DNA of 64,000 nt, from assembly GCA_016743235.1 (NCBI GenBank), contig VRZD01000015.1, positions 1 through 64,000 of the forward strand, written 5' to 3'. The stretch comes from Pantanalinema sp. GBBB05. GTDB lineage: Bacteria > Cyanobacteriota > Cyanobacteriia > Leptolyngbyales > Leptolyngbyaceae. Shown in pieces: positions 18,423 to 27,800 of this stretch. The translations under genes and the position numbers were made by a program. The notes below the pieces were generated by a model that searched no databases, was not told where the DNA came from, and worked only from the letters and a program-made list of their open reading frames with translations. How positions within the stretch are numbered: position 1 is the first letter of the stretch; the number at the start of each line of letters is the position of its first letter.

Positions 18423-18764
18423 CTAAACGATACCGCTACCTTTACCACGGGTATCATCTTCCATCGTTAGCTTACCCGTCTCATCGTTATCATTAATATC
18501 TGCAAGTTCTGCCTCTCTAGCAGCTGCTTCTGCTTCTTCCTTCGCTCTCAAATCACCAGGCTCTTCATAGTACATTTCTGGCTCGATCGCGTAGTTATTC
18601 AGTAACCCTTCTCGATCGACAGTAAAGCCACCTGTTGTATCAATGTCTTCTGCTCTTTCAGGAGTATGTTTGTATTCTTCGCCTTCCCGTTCTTTACGAG
18701 CCGCGGTTTCAGCGGGAACAATACCGCGATCATAAGTATCTGTAGAAACTCGTTCGTTAGTCAT
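18423..18764 (-). CDS. Small acidic hydrophilic protein of unknown function
   Basis: The start MTNERVSTDTYDRG is chosen because AGGA lies about 9 nt upstream and the longer frame runs back into noncoding sequence. The 113-residue protein is strongly hydrophilic and acidic (EREGEEYKHTPERAEDIDTT, MYYEEPGDLRAKEEAEAAA) and has a short Gly-Lys-rich tail. It looks largely disordered, like many stress-related small proteins. It lies next to a CsbD gene and a TerB-like gene on the same strand, but strong terminators separate it from them. I know no function for it. Confidence 0.7.
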   Translation of the reverse strand: MTNERVSTDTYDRGIVPAETAARKEREGEEYKHTPERAEDIDTTGGFTVDREGLLNNYAIEPEMYYEEPGDLRAKEEAEAAAREAELADINDNDETGKLTMEDDTRGKGSGIV

Positions 18765-18890
18765 GGTTGTTTTCCTGAAATCGTTATCATTGCTACCAGA
18801 ATGCCTTGAGTTGAAAAAATAAACTTCCACCTGAAGGAATAAAGTCCAAGTCAGCCTAGCGAGCGATAGCACAGAGATTGGCAAATGCTT

Positions 18891-18930
18891 AAAAAGCCTG
18901 AGTAGTCCCACGCATCTACTCAGGCTTTTT
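18891..18930 (-). terminator. Perfect 15-bp bidirectional terminator after csbD
   Basis: AAAAAGCCTGAGTAG pairs perfectly with CTACTCAGGCTTTTT around a 10-nt loop. It lies 36 bp after the CsbD stop and works on either strand by its A and T runs. Confidence 0.92.
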
Positions 18931-18965
18931 CAAAAACAATTGAGTTAATTACTCAACTTATGGAG

Positions 18966-19148
18966 TTAGTCGATCGCTCTTTTAACATCATCTTTAATGT
19001 TTTCGGTTTGATGACGGATTTGAGATTCGACTTGCTTGGCTTTTCCTTCAGCTTTGTCTTCAGGATTACCCGTTACTTCACCAACTGCTTCTTGGATTTT
19101 CCCTTCCACATTTTTAGCCACTGCTTTGGCTCGATTTTCAATACTCAT
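18966..19148 (-). CDS. CsbD-family general stress protein
   Basis: 60 residues, typical for the family: MSIENRAKAVAKNVEGKIQE, then AVGEVTGNPEDKAEGKAKQ. This G-K-x-Q-E-A-x-G-x-x-T-G-N core is the CsbD signature. These small, charged, mostly helical proteins are induced by general stress in many bacteria; their biochemical role is not known. It is monocistronic, with a perfect terminator downstream. The ATG is preceded by AGGAGAA about 5 nt upstream, a good ribosome site. Confidence 0.9.
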   Translation of the reverse strand: MSIENRAKAVAKNVEGKIQEAVGEVTGNPEDKAEGKAKQVESQIRHQTENIKDDVKRAID

Positions 19149-19369
19149 GATGTTCTCCTAATTTTGATAATTTATCGATTAGACGATCTAGTTAGCGAAC
19201 AAAGTGAATAATATTGAGTTTTACCTAATTAGTAACACCAAGATTATTACTGTGCTAACTGAACAATGAGTTCTAAACTAGATTGCCCGATAGCTATTAA
19301 TTTATTCAGAAAGTCTTGTATAGTCGTCTACCACTAGAAGTGTTTTAGGATCTACCAGAAGAATGACTC

Positions 19370-19408
19370 CAACATCAGGTAAGGGGTTCTGCCCCTTGCC
19401 TGATGTTG
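19370..19408. repeat. 39-bp near-perfect palindrome downstream of the TerB-like gene
   Basis: CAACATCAGG-T-AAGGGG pairs with CCCCTT-G-CCTGATGTTG (17 pairs, one of them G-U) around the loop TTCTG. There is no T-run on either side, so it is not a classical terminator. It lies 30 bp after the TerB-like stop codon and could stabilise the 3' end of that mRNA or be a single copy of a REP-type repeat. Confidence 0.75.
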
Positions 19409-19437
19409 CTCTACAGAGATCTAATTAGTTTCATGCC

Positions 19438-19884
19438 TCAACCACGATTTTTAATCATCATAACTTCGACAATTTTCATTGCCGTTTCATCAGGAATATT
19501 CAAAGCACTATAAAGCTGGTTGAGAAAATCTCGTTCTTGATCAGTCACAATACCATCTGCCAACACCAAATCTGTTGCTACTGCAAATGCGGATTCCTGG
19601 AGTTCATGAGGCAAAGACTCTTTGGCAGTATTAAATAAGGCTCCGACTCCATCGCGCTTGAGCATACCAAACAATCTATCAATCATACGCCGCATCACAT
19701 CGGCTGGATAGCTTTTGAACAGTTGCATCCGATTCAGGGTTGTGATGAAGCCTTCAACCTCCTCATCTGCCAGGTAACCATCTGAGGCGATCGCGGCAAG
19801 GGTAATGGCAGCATAAGCTTCTGCCGGACTCATAACTTCCTGAACTTTACTCTGCACCCCAAACATTTTGTCGAACAGACCCAT
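19438..19884 (-). CDS. TerB-like protein (tellurite resistance protein family)
   Basis: 148 residues. The all-helical TerB-like fold is suggested by the paired acidic segments AAIASDGYLADEEVEGF and LVLADGIVTDQERDFLNQLY, each with the D-G-x-x-x-x-E pattern that in TerB helps bind metal. Cyanobacteria commonly have such proteins alone, without the rest of a ter operon, and their role is unknown. Start: ATG with GGAGA about 6 nt upstream. It reads toward csbD, but a long hairpin lies between them. Confidence 0.85.
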   Translation of the reverse strand: MGLFDKMFGVQSKVQEVMSPAEAYAAITLAAIASDGYLADEEVEGFITTLNRMQLFKSYPADVMRRMIDRLFGMLKRDGVGALFNTAKESLPHELQESAFAVATDLVLADGIVTDQERDFLNQLYSALNIPDETAMKIVEVMMIKNRG

Positions 19885-20027
19885 AAGGCTTCTCCTGTGA
19901 ATAGAGGCTAGTAGGATTAATTGGTTTCACGGACTACAAACTACTTATATGTAGCCAGCTCAAACTTTATGCAGCTTGGCAAAACCATCTGCGTTTTAGC
20001 ATTCCCCAAATAATTCTTCGCTCACCA

Positions 20028-23000
20028 CTAATGGGACAAACTCAATTGTGATCCCGTTTCAGTTTTAATTACCTCAATTCGAGTTTGAAATGCTTCCTTA
20101 AAGTGAGGAACATGGGTAACTGTGAGAATACAAGCGAAATCAGGAGCGATCGCAGTAATGGCAGCAATCAAGCGATCGCAGCCTTCGGCATCTTGGGTCC
20201 CAAAGCCTTCATCAATAATCAGCATTTGTAGCGCTGTACCCGATCTCTGTGCTAGTAGGCGGGACAGGGCTAAGCGAATGGCAAAATTTACCCGGAAGGC
20301 TTCTCCACCAGAATACGTTTCATAGGGACGCGTACCCTGTGGATCGGCAATCAGAATATCCAGAGTTTCAATGAATTTAGCTTGAAGCCCTTTGGCTTTA
20401 GCACTCCGCGATTGATCTCGCCGATGCGATCGTTGCGTGATAAATTGCACATGAAGTTGATTGCCACTTAAACGATTGAGGATGCGATTTGTTTCAGCTT
20501 CTAATTGTGGCAATACATTTTCAATCATCAATGCCTGAATACCATTTTTACCAAATGCTTGAGCCAGTTCTTGATAAACGCGATATTGACGTTGAGCTGT
20601 TTGGAGGTGAGTGTTCAGAGTTGTGTATTGAGTACTGAGCAAAGTGAGCTGCTGTTGCTGTTGTTGTAAGCGTCCTAAATAAGCGAATTGCGTATCTAAT
20701 TGGGCACGTTGTTGCTGAATCTGCTGATCTAATTCCTGAATTTGCAACCTTAAATCAGGAGTTTGCTGTAAACGTTTTACTAGAGCTTCAATCTGAGCTT
20801 GAACAGCTTGTTGATTCTGTTGGCGATCGTGCAATACATGGGTCAACTCTTCTACCCGTTGCCGCACTTGAGGATACTTCTGCTGTGCCTGATGGAGTTC
20901 TTGATAGTGCAGTTGCCAGGACTGCGCTTCTCGGAGGGCAATCCGGAGGGCATTATGCTGTTCCAGGTCATAGTCGATCGTTGCCATTTGTTGATCAAAG
21001 GCAACTAAGGCTGCCATAGCCTCTTGTTGATACAGTTCTAACTGGGCTTCTAGCTCTACGAGTTGAGCAATTAGTTCAGGCTGCCGTTGGTCTATTTGTT
21101 CTTGTCGCCGTTGAGCTTGTTTAATTTCTGCCTGCTTAATCTCTGCCCACCGCCAGCGATCGACATCTCCCCGAATCAGAGCATGGGTTTTCTCATCGTA
21201 ATTCAGTTGTTCCAAGCGGCGATCGAGCAACTGAATTTCTTCCTGCACTTCCTGAGCATAGTGACCAGATTGCAACGTCTGTTCTAACTTCGCCGTTTCT
21301 GCCATTACTTGGAGTAATGTTGCTTGTAAACTGGCAGTCATTTGCAATTGTTCCTGAAGTTGCCCCCGACGCTCCAGTACAGCGCCATATCCCGCTAGTT
21401 CATGCTCTAGTTCCCGATATTCCTGACGTAGAATTTGAATCTCTCGTTCCGAGGCAGAGAGTTGTTCTCGAATCACCCAGATCTGGTTGAGAATCTCTTG
21501 TTTTTGCTGCTGGTGTTTTTCCATCACCAAATGCCAGTGCTGTTCATCCAAGGGGCGATCGCACAATGGGCAAGGCGGATAATTGGCAACATGGGGATAA
21601 TCGACTGACGATTCCGATTCCGCAACTCTCCAGCTTCGGTAGTTTACGATCTCCGACTCTTGGCTACCGACTTCCACCTCTGGAACAGTGGCGAGATCAG
21701 CTACTTCTACTTCTGTTTCGACCTCCTGTTTCAGTAATTGAATTTTTTGCTCTACTTCTGCTAATTGAATTTCGTAGTTGCGCTGGTGCGCCTGAAGCCG
21801 TTCCATGAAATCTCGGCGTTCCAAACCACGATCGCGCACTTTCTGCTGATACACTCGTTGCTGCTCTAAAGCGGCAATCCGATCGCTGACCTGCACAATT
21901 GCCTGTTGCAACTGGGGTTGGTGGTCTTGCTGTGCCCGTAGCTGTTTTGCTGAGGTATGCAACTCTTCCAAGCGAGCTAATAAGCGAGTCTGGGAACGAT
22001 CAAGTTGGCTTTGGAGATGTTGTCGTCGTTGGTGCAAAGGAGAAACTTGAGTTTGTAACTGATCTAGATGCTGTAATTGCACTCGCGCTTGATGCAGTTT
22101 TTGTAATGCTCCTTCTACTTCTGGCGATCGCTGAAGAATCTGTTGAATCTCTTGCTCTTGCTGCGTTAATGCTTCTAACTGCGCATGAATTTGCTGAATC
22201 TGCCGCTCAACTTCTGCTGCCCGCTCACCCTGCTGCTCTTGATACTGCTGGCGTTGCATCTGCACGGACTGATAAGTTTTGAATCGTGTTGCTAACTGTT
22301 CTTCTTGAGTTTGCAACGTTTGCCAATGGGCATAGCCTGCCGCAATTGTGTGTTCCTGCTGCAATAAGTGCTCTAATTCTTGTTGCTGCTGTTGGGCAGT
22401 GATCAGCTCTTGCTGTAACCGCCGACCATCCTGCTCCAACATTCGGTGTTGCTGCTGCTGCCAGCTTAATTGTTGTTGCCAGGTATGATGTTGGTGTTGA
22501 GCGGCTTGAAGCGCTTGCAGTTGTTGCATATCAGCTGTTTGCTGCTGTTGCATCTCTGTCAATGTCACTTCTAGAGCTGTTTGCTCGGTCGCGATCGCTT
22601 CACGGTGCAGCAGTTGAGCTTGAATGGCTTCCAGCTGATTGTCTAACAGTTCCACCTGACCTTTGAACTGACGAGATTGGTCTTTAGCTCGTTCAGCTAA
22701 TTCATCGTAGTGGGATAATTTCAGTAAATCAGCCAGAATTTGCTTACGTTCATTGGGTCGCTTCAGCATAAATTCATCTGCCCGTCCCTGACGCAGATAT
22801 GCGGAATTAACGAACGTTTCAAAGTCTAGTTTCAGGTGCTCTAGAATCAACTGCTGAGTTGCCCGAACTCCTTTTGCCGTCAAACTGCGAAAGTTCATCA
22901 GGGATTGAGTTGCCAAAGAGGCAGTCGATCGAGGAGGATCAAGTTGCTCAACCTGTGGTAGCTCATTAGCCGTCTCGATCGCGACCTGAAATTCTAACGT

Positions 23001-23279
23001 AGTGGTTTGTCCCCGTTGCCGACTCCGGAGAATGCGATAGGTCCGTTGATGAATGGTAAAGATGAAATCGACCTGAGCTTCTGCAGCACCCGTATGAATC
23101 ACATCGTCTTCGGATACCGCCCGACTTTCTCCCCAAACCGCCCAGGCGATCGCTTCTAATAAAGACGATTTACCCGCCCCGTTAGCTCCACAAATGCAAG
23201 CCGTATGTAGCCCCTGGAAATCCAAATTGGCTTCCTGGTAGCTCAAAAAATTTTTTAGTATTAGGCGCTGAGGAATCAT
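20028..23279 (-). CDS. sbcC: Exonuclease subunit SbcC (Rad50-type ATPase)
   Basis: About 1083 residues. The Walker A motif GANGAGKSS is near residue 33, a very long Gln-rich coiled coil has the zinc hook CPLC in its middle (~570), and the C-terminal ABC signature YSGGEAFRV and Walker B LIIDEGFGTQD complete the head. With SbcD it forms a nuclease that cleaves hairpins and DNA ends. No sbcD adjoins. The start MIPQRLILKNF is chosen because SMC/Rad50 heads begin this way; the frame continues 19 codons upstream without family similarity. Before the hook an unusually acidic insert (VETEVEVADLATVPEVEV) is seen. Confidence 0.94.
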   Translation of the reverse strand: MIPQRLILKNFLSYQEANLDFQGLHTACICGANGAGKSSLLEAIAWAVWGESRAVSEDDVIHTGAAEAQVDFIFTIHQRTYRILRSRQRGQTTTLEFQVAIETANELPQVEQLDPPRSTASLATQSLMNFRSLTAKGVRATQQLILEHLKLDFETFVNSAYLRQGRADEFMLKRPNERKQILADLLKLSHYDELAERAKDQSRQFKGQVELLDNQLEAIQAQLLHREAIATEQTALEVTLTEMQQQQTADMQQLQALQAAQHQHHTWQQQLSWQQQQHRMLEQDGRRLQQELITAQQQQQELEHLLQQEHTIAAGYAHWQTLQTQEEQLATRFKTYQSVQMQRQQYQEQQGERAAEVERQIQQIHAQLEALTQQEQEIQQILQRSPEVEGALQKLHQARVQLQHLDQLQTQVSPLHQRRQHLQSQLDRSQTRLLARLEELHTSAKQLRAQQDHQPQLQQAIVQVSDRIAALEQQRVYQQKVRDRGLERRDFMERLQAHQRNYEIQLAEVEQKIQLLKQEVETEVEVADLATVPEVEVGSQESEIVNYRSWRVAESESSVDYPHVANYPPCPLCDRPLDEQHWHLVMEKHQQQKQEILNQIWVIREQLSASEREIQILRQEYRELEHELAGYGAVLERRGQLQEQLQMTASLQATLLQVMAETAKLEQTLQSGHYAQEVQEEIQLLDRRLEQLNYDEKTHALIRGDVDRWRWAEIKQAEIKQAQRRQEQIDQRQPELIAQLVELEAQLELYQQEAMAALVAFDQQMATIDYDLEQHNALRIALREAQSWQLHYQELHQAQQKYPQVRQRVEELTHVLHDRQQNQQAVQAQIEALVKRLQQTPDLRLQIQELDQQIQQQRAQLDTQFAYLGRLQQQQQQLTLLSTQYTTLNTHLQTAQRQYRVYQELAQAFGKNGIQALMIENVLPQLEAETNRILNRLSGNQLHVQFITQRSHRRDQSRSAKAKGLQAKFIETLDILIADPQGTRPYETYSGGEAFRVNFAIRLALSRLLAQRSGTALQMLIIDEGFGTQDAEGCDRLIAAITAIAPDFACILTVTHVPHFKEAFQTRIEVIKTETGSQLSLSH

Positions 23280-23386
23280 GGAGCTTACAAAAACCGCCTG
23301 ATTCCAGATTAGCAGTACAATCGCACTTAAGTACACCTGATCCTGAAGAAATTGCCCAACTAACTACTTCTTGAAAGCTAGCTAAT

Positions 23387-23842
23387 TCATAGGGCAACAT
23401 GGAGCTGATGCTGCTCTCTCAGCTTTAAATACTCGGCATCATTCCTAACTAATTGCCACTTCTGATAAAAAATTTTAGCGGACTCAGCTTTAGTCTGGTC
23501 TTCCTCTCGCGGCAGGATAGTCCTAGTGTCTTTTTCGTATTTCCGTCCTGACTTATGGTTGGCATAGCGCCGGGAGCGGGTATAGCCCATTTGCAAAAAC
23601 TTTCGCGCCATATCCATACCGACAAAATCTTGCTGCATTTTGTAAGCCAGAAATAGCTCATAAATCTTGTCAGCAGATTGACGCGCAATCTCTGGTGTTT
23701 TGAATTTCCAGTAGGGCAAGATCTCACTTTTGTAGGGTTCGACTAGCAATACGCCCTGTTCTCCCCGACCAACGCGGTAGAGTTCTGGATGCTGCCGAAA
23801 GTCGATCGTTTTGAAATCAAGGGAATAATTAAATTCTTGCAT
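23387..23842 (-). CDS. DUF4385 family protein
   Basis: 151 residues, close to the family norm. It opens FNYSLDFKTIDFRQHPELYR and continues VGRGEQGVLLVEPYKSEILPYW, the family hallmark. The C-terminal half is basic (YTRSRRYANHKSGRKYEKD). The biochemical role of DUF4385 is unknown. It lies upstream of sbcC on the same strand with about 107 bp between them, so co-transcription is possible but unproven. The ATG is the only sensible start. Confidence 0.88.
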   Translation of the reverse strand: MQEFNYSLDFKTIDFRQHPELYRVGRGEQGVLLVEPYKSEILPYWKFKTPEIARQSADKIYELFLAYKMQQDFVGMDMARKFLQMGYTRSRRYANHKSGRKYEKDTRTILPREEDQTKAESAKIFYQKWQLVRNDAEYLKLREQHQLHVAL

Positions 23843-23898
23843 TGGTATAGGTTGAATATTTAGCCTTTAAAAACGCCAATTTATCCCTTAGAAAAACC

Positions 23899-23929
23899 TA
23901 AAAGCCTCCATTATAATGAAGGCTTTTTC
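23899..23929 (-). terminator. Terminator downstream of the GlsB-like gene
   Basis: AAAAGCCT pairs with AGGCTTTT around the inner palindrome CATTATAATG with one mismatch. It has T-runs on both strands and lies about 40 bp after the GlsB-like stop and 57 bp before the DUF4385 gene. Confidence 0.8.
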
Positions 23930-23968
23930 AGGTTACACACTCAAATCGCGTTCTCTAAACCAATCCTA

Positions 23969-24241
23969 TTAATAGACTCTCCGGCTCATGACCGCATAGT
24001 ATAACCATAGGGCAATCACTGCACCAATTACTGCAATCAAAAGTCCACCAAACGAGAATCCTACCCCGGTTAACACAAGGGAACCCGTAGTGAGCAAAGT
24101 ATACAGAGTGCCACCTAGAAACGCACCGATAATCCCCAAGAGCATCGTTCCCAAAATGTTACTGTCTTGATACCCAGGATAAATTGCTTTTGCGATCGCG
24201 CCTGCCAGTAGACCCAAAACAATCCAAGCTAAAATACCCAT
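23969..24241 (-). CDS. GlsB/YeaQ/YmgE family stress-response membrane protein
   Basis: 90 residues with three hydrophobic segments. It starts MGILAWIVLGLLAGAIAKAI and has the Gly-rich turn GTMLLGIIGAFLGG, as in the transglycosylase-associated (YeaQ/YmgE) family. These small inner-membrane proteins are linked to general stress; the old transglycosylase name is not supported by any enzyme activity. It is monocistronic, with a terminator downstream. GGAGA lies about 6 nt before the ATG. Confidence 0.9.
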   Translation of the reverse strand: MGILAWIVLGLLAGAIAKAIYPGYQDSNILGTMLLGIIGAFLGGTLYTLLTTGSLVLTGVGFSFGGLLIAVIGAVIALWLYYAVMSRRVY

Positions 24242-24403
24242 TGTTAAATCTCCTGTTCTAACCGAACACTGAAATAGTTGCTTTAATGTTGTATCGATGT
24301 TTGCCTCGATACATTTCTAATTTACAAAGCAACTCTGCTCTCAGTTGACTACCTTATGGAGGAGATTAACTCTGCTGAAAGATAGATCGTCAACCCTTAA
24401 TAC

Positions 24404-24958
24404 TTATAGGTCTGAATTAATGCGGCGATAAAACGTTAAAGCCGTACTACCATAATTTTTTTGCCGACAAATTTCTAAGGCTTCTGGAGTAGCAAAATCC
24501 GTGCGATCGGGGCTATGTTCAACGGCCAATTCGCCTGTGAGCGTGAGGAGATGGGCGGCTGCAATCGCGTCTAATACAGGTTGATACAATTGACCAGCAT
24601 AGGGTGGATCAAAATAAATGCGATCAAATTGTTGCCCTGTCAAGGTAGACAAACGTTTCACGACATCACCCCGCAAGACTTGAAATTGTTGGTCAGGTTG
24701 AGCCACCTGCTGCCAGTTTTGCTGAATGATGCCACAGGCGCGTCCAGATTGCTCAATTCCAATCACCACAATGGCTCCCCGGCATAAGGCTTCTGCCCCC
24801 ATCGCCCCACTCCCCGTACACAAATCCAGCCAGCGGCAGCCCGCGATCGTTCCCTGCCAAATGTTAAACACCGCTTGCCGAACGATCGCGGGTGTGGGAC
24901 GAGTATCCAGTCCCGGTAAGGTCTTCAGTTGCCGATTACCGTAAATTCTCAGGCTCAT
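24404..24958 (-). CDS. rsmD: 16S rRNA (guanine966-N2)-methyltransferase RsmD
   Basis: 184 residues, normal for RsmD. It begins MSLRIYGNRQLKTLPG and has RPTPAIVRQAVFNIW, the AdoMet motif LDLCTGSGAMGAEAL, and the catalytic DPPY in RIYFDPPYAG. The enzyme methylates N2 of G966 in 16S rRNA during 30S assembly. It lies 9 bp after hisH on the same strand, so the two form an operon. Confidence 0.93.
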   Translation of the reverse strand: MSLRIYGNRQLKTLPGLDTRPTPAIVRQAVFNIWQGTIAGCRWLDLCTGSGAMGAEALCRGAIVVIGIEQSGRACGIIQQNWQQVAQPDQQFQVLRGDVVKRLSTLTGQQFDRIYFDPPYAGQLYQPVLDAIAAAHLLTLTGELAVEHSPDRTDFATPEALEICRQKNYGSTALTFYRRINSDL

Positions 24959-24967
24959 TCCTGCCGA

Positions 24968-25609
24968 TTACACCCTTGAGAGCTGACGACTAGTCGCAAA
25001 CTGGACAAAATTCGCCAAAATGCGTAAGCCTGCATCCGAAGACTTCTCTGGGTGAAACTGCACTGCCATCAAATTATCCCGAGCAACCGCCGCAGTAACC
25101 GTCTGGCTCCCATGGGTAATCGTTGCGGCTCGAACCATCGGATCAAGCGGCTCAACATAGTATGAATGGACGAAATAGACCCAGGGATCTACTGGCAGCT
25201 GTTGCCACAACGCTGAGTTAGGTTGAGTTAACTGTAACTGGTTCCAGCCCATATGCGGAATCGTGATACCCGGCTCATGGCGAAACCGCTTCACTGTCCC
25301 CGGAATAATCCCTAGACCAGGTTCCTGTCCTTCTTCACTTGAATCAAACAAGATTTGCAACCCTAAACAAATGCCCAGAAAAGGTTTACCACTGGCGATC
25401 GCCTGTTTAATCGGCGCTTCGAGCTGGCGCGATCGTAAATGTTGCACAGCGGGATCAAATGCCCCCACACCGGGAAGTACGATCGCATCGGCGCGTTCCA
25501 GTTCTGCTGGAGAATCGGTAATGTGAGGCGTTGCACCCGCCTTCTCCAGTCCCTTACAGGCAGAATGCAAATTCCCCAGGTCATAGTCCACTACTGCAAT
25601 GACTGGCAT
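24968..25609 (-). CDS. hisH: Imidazole glycerol phosphate synthase, glutamine amidotransferase subunit HisH
   Basis: 213 residues of the class I glutamine amidotransferase fold. The catalytic Cys is in FLGICLGLQ, the His-Glu pair in VQFHPEKS, and it opens with the family's VVDYDLGNLHSACKGLE. HisH supplies ammonia to HisF for imidazole glycerol phosphate in histidine synthesis. hisF is not in this window. It lies 9 bp upstream of rsmD and probably shares its transcript. Confidence 0.95.
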   Translation of the reverse strand: MPVIAVVDYDLGNLHSACKGLEKAGATPHITDSPAELERADAIVLPGVGAFDPAVQHLRSRQLEAPIKQAIASGKPFLGICLGLQILFDSSEEGQEPGLGIIPGTVKRFRHEPGITIPHMGWNQLQLTQPNSALWQQLPVDPWVYFVHSYYVEPLDPMVRAATITHGSQTVTAAVARDNLMAVQFHPEKSSDAGLRILANFVQFATSRQLSRV

Positions 25610-25689
25610 CCCTCGTCCTCGCTTGATTAATTCCTATTGTGTAGCATTGTAATTTGAATCTCAAGACTCTGGAAAATCGGCAATTGGCT

Positions 25690-26202
25690 ATGGCTTCTAC
25701 CGTACTCCTGACATCCTTTGATATTTGGAAATCGCATCATATTTCCAACTCGTCCGACGACTTAGTTGCGGCAATACAGCAACGGGGTTGGTTGTCTGAA
25801 ACGACTCATTTACTACGGAAGCTCCCCGTTTGTTTTCAAACAGCCCCGGAGCAAGTGATTAGCAAAATCACAGAACTGCAACCAGACCTGATCATTTGCT
25901 GTGGCATGGCGGAGACTCGCCAACAGTTAACCGTAGAATCCAACGGCAAACACCAGGGAGAGGTACTAAAAACCACGATCGACCTGGAAACGCTGGTGGC
26001 AACCTTGACCGTCACCGAGGTTAGCCATGATGCTGGCAATTTTGTTTGCAACTATCTCTATTACGCTATCCTTAAGCACACCCAAACCTTACCAACGGTC
26101 AGCCGAAGTCTATTTGTGCATGTGCCCCTATTACATCCAGGCAACCAGGAACCGATTTTGCAGGATTTTCGATCGCTGCTGCATTCCTGCCAACATCAAT
26201 AG
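25690..26202 (+). CDS. Pyroglutamyl-peptidase-like protein (peptidase C15)
   Basis: About 170 residues from the ATG (a TTG 36 nt upstream is possible). It matches the pyrrolidone-carboxylate peptidase fold: VLLTSFDIWKSHHISNSS at the start, CCGMAETR (Glu of the active site), SHDAGNFVCNYLYY (catalytic Cys) and FVHVPLL (catalytic His). The family removes N-terminal pyroglutamate from peptides. The usual GFEPFG at the start is replaced by SFDIWK, so the substrate pocket may differ. It is divergent from hisH with a short gap. Confidence 0.78.
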   Translation: MASTVLLTSFDIWKSHHISNSSDDLVAAIQQRGWLSETTHLLRKLPVCFQTAPEQVISKITELQPDLIICCGMAETRQQLTVESNGKHQGEVLKTTIDLETLVATLTVTEVSHDAGNFVCNYLYYAILKHTQTLPTVSRSLFVHVPLLHPGNQEPILQDFRSLLHSCQHQ

Positions 26203-26377
26203 TCAAGGTCTGTCAAGGTCGGCTTGGTCTTCAGTCATACATTAAGCTAACCCACCTCCACGATCGTCCCAAACTTAGCCTCAACACCGTTTAATCAGGT
26301 TCAGCCCTAATTTAGGTCAGAACTCGCTATGATCAGTCCGCTAGCGCCAGCAAATTCTGAATTGGTATTAGATACTC

Positions 26378-27772
26378 ATGCTATCGTTTCTGCCGATCGT
26401 ACCTTTGGCTCAAACTCCGACCCCCACTCCTAGCCCGACCCCCACGCCCCAAGAGGTGAGAGTCACCCAACCAGTGCGGGCTTTACCAGGACAGTTAGAT
26501 GAAGTCCTCGTTTTCAACAGCAATAGCCCCGAACTGGTATTAAAAGAAGGAATTTTACTCTCCACCTTTCCCCCAAAAGGTAAACAAACGCCTGAGGCCC
26601 ATTTGAATGTGCCATTACAGGGGCGGTTCGATGTCTTTGCTCACCATATTGCCAAAGCTGACCCACCCGAAGACTTACGGACGCTATATTTAGGGGTGAT
26701 TCTGCACAACCCTGGCACTCAGCCTGTGACGGTGGATATTCTGCAAGCCGCTAGTTACTTGAGTCAGCCAGATGCTCCGTTTATTGATTTGCCCCCCTAT
26801 GTTGATAATCCAGCAGGGTTAGTGTACGCGGGACCTGGTAGCCGAGCCATGAACGATATTTTGCGGGGTAAGCGTCAGGATGGATTTCCGGCTCAGATTC
26901 AGATTCCACCTGGAGAAAGTCGGATGTTAATGAATCTACCGATTCCCGTTAAACCGCTGACTCCACCACTGAATGGACGATCGACCTTAATCCGACTCAA
27001 CAGTAGCGCGCCAATCTATGCGGCTAGCCTCGCCATGTTTGCCAAGCCAGAAGCCGACGGGAGTGAACGAGCACCCACGCTAGAAGAATGGCAACGCTTG
27101 CTAGAAACAGGAAAATTATCAGGTCCGCGCGATCGTACGCCTACTCCTCCAGATCAGAAAGTAGGACAAATTGTCTATGGACGGGTGGCTGGAGTGGCTA
27201 GAGGCTCCCAGTGGACAGGACAAGTTGTTGATCCCACTGCCCAACTGGATAACCTGGCAACCTGGTATCTCAGTATCCCCCCTGCCGGGCAAGCCTTCTC
27301 CTATGGACTCAGTACTTTAATCGGTGGCACATTGGGAACTGGACAGGTACAAACAGCACCATTACTGGCTCGCTACCCAGATACCGCTTATCAGACCCAC
27401 GGCAACTATGCGATCGAATATAATCTCACCTTGCCACTGCATAACACTACGCAAGCGACGCAAGCGGTACAAATTGCCATAGAAACTCCCATTAAAGAAG
27501 ATAAACCCAAAGATAATACACTCCGGTTTTTCCAACCCTTGCCTCGCCAGGTGTTTTTCCGGGGAACGGTACGCTTGCGATATAACGATGACCAAGGATT
27601 GCCACAGACCCGGTATGTTCATCTGGTACAGCGTCGAGGACAACAGGGTGAACCCTTAATCACGATGATGATGAAACCGGGCGATCGGCGATTAGTCCAG
27701 GTCGATTTTCTCTATCCTCCCGATGCCACTCCACCCCAAGTTTTAACGATTCGTTCCCTGGAAATCCCTTGA
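26378..27772 (+). CDS. DUF3370 family exported protein
   Basis: 464 residues. A short hydrophobic start (MLSFLPIVPLAQ) is followed by a Pro/Thr-rich linker, which suggests export, and then by a long beta-rich domain (ALPGQLDEVLVFNSNSPELV, HNPGTQPVTVDIL, VYAGPGSRAMNDILRGKR). This layout is typical of the cyanobacterial DUF3370 family, whose function is unknown. Its place is probably the periplasm or outer surface. It precedes the DUF4340 gene by 28 bp, so the two are likely one transcript ending at the terminator near 28.6 kb. Confidence 0.82.
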   Translation: MLSFLPIVPLAQTPTPTPSPTPTPQEVRVTQPVRALPGQLDEVLVFNSNSPELVLKEGILLSTFPPKGKQTPEAHLNVPLQGRFDVFAHHIAKADPPEDLRTLYLGVILHNPGTQPVTVDILQAASYLSQPDAPFIDLPPYVDNPAGLVYAGPGSRAMNDILRGKRQDGFPAQIQIPPGESRMLMNLPIPVKPLTPPLNGRSTLIRLNSSAPIYAASLAMFAKPEADGSERAPTLEEWQRLLETGKLSGPRDRTPTPPDQKVGQIVYGRVAGVARGSQWTGQVVDPTAQLDNLATWYLSIPPAGQAFSYGLSTLIGGTLGTGQVQTAPLLARYPDTAYQTHGNYAIEYNLTLPLHNTTQATQAVQIAIETPIKEDKPKDNTLRFFQPLPRQVFFRGTVRLRYNDDQGLPQTRYVHLVQRRGQQGEPLITMMMKPGDRRLVQVDFLYPPDATPPQVLTIRSLEIP

Positions 27773-27800
27773 TTTACCTGATAAAAATTAGTTTGAAACA

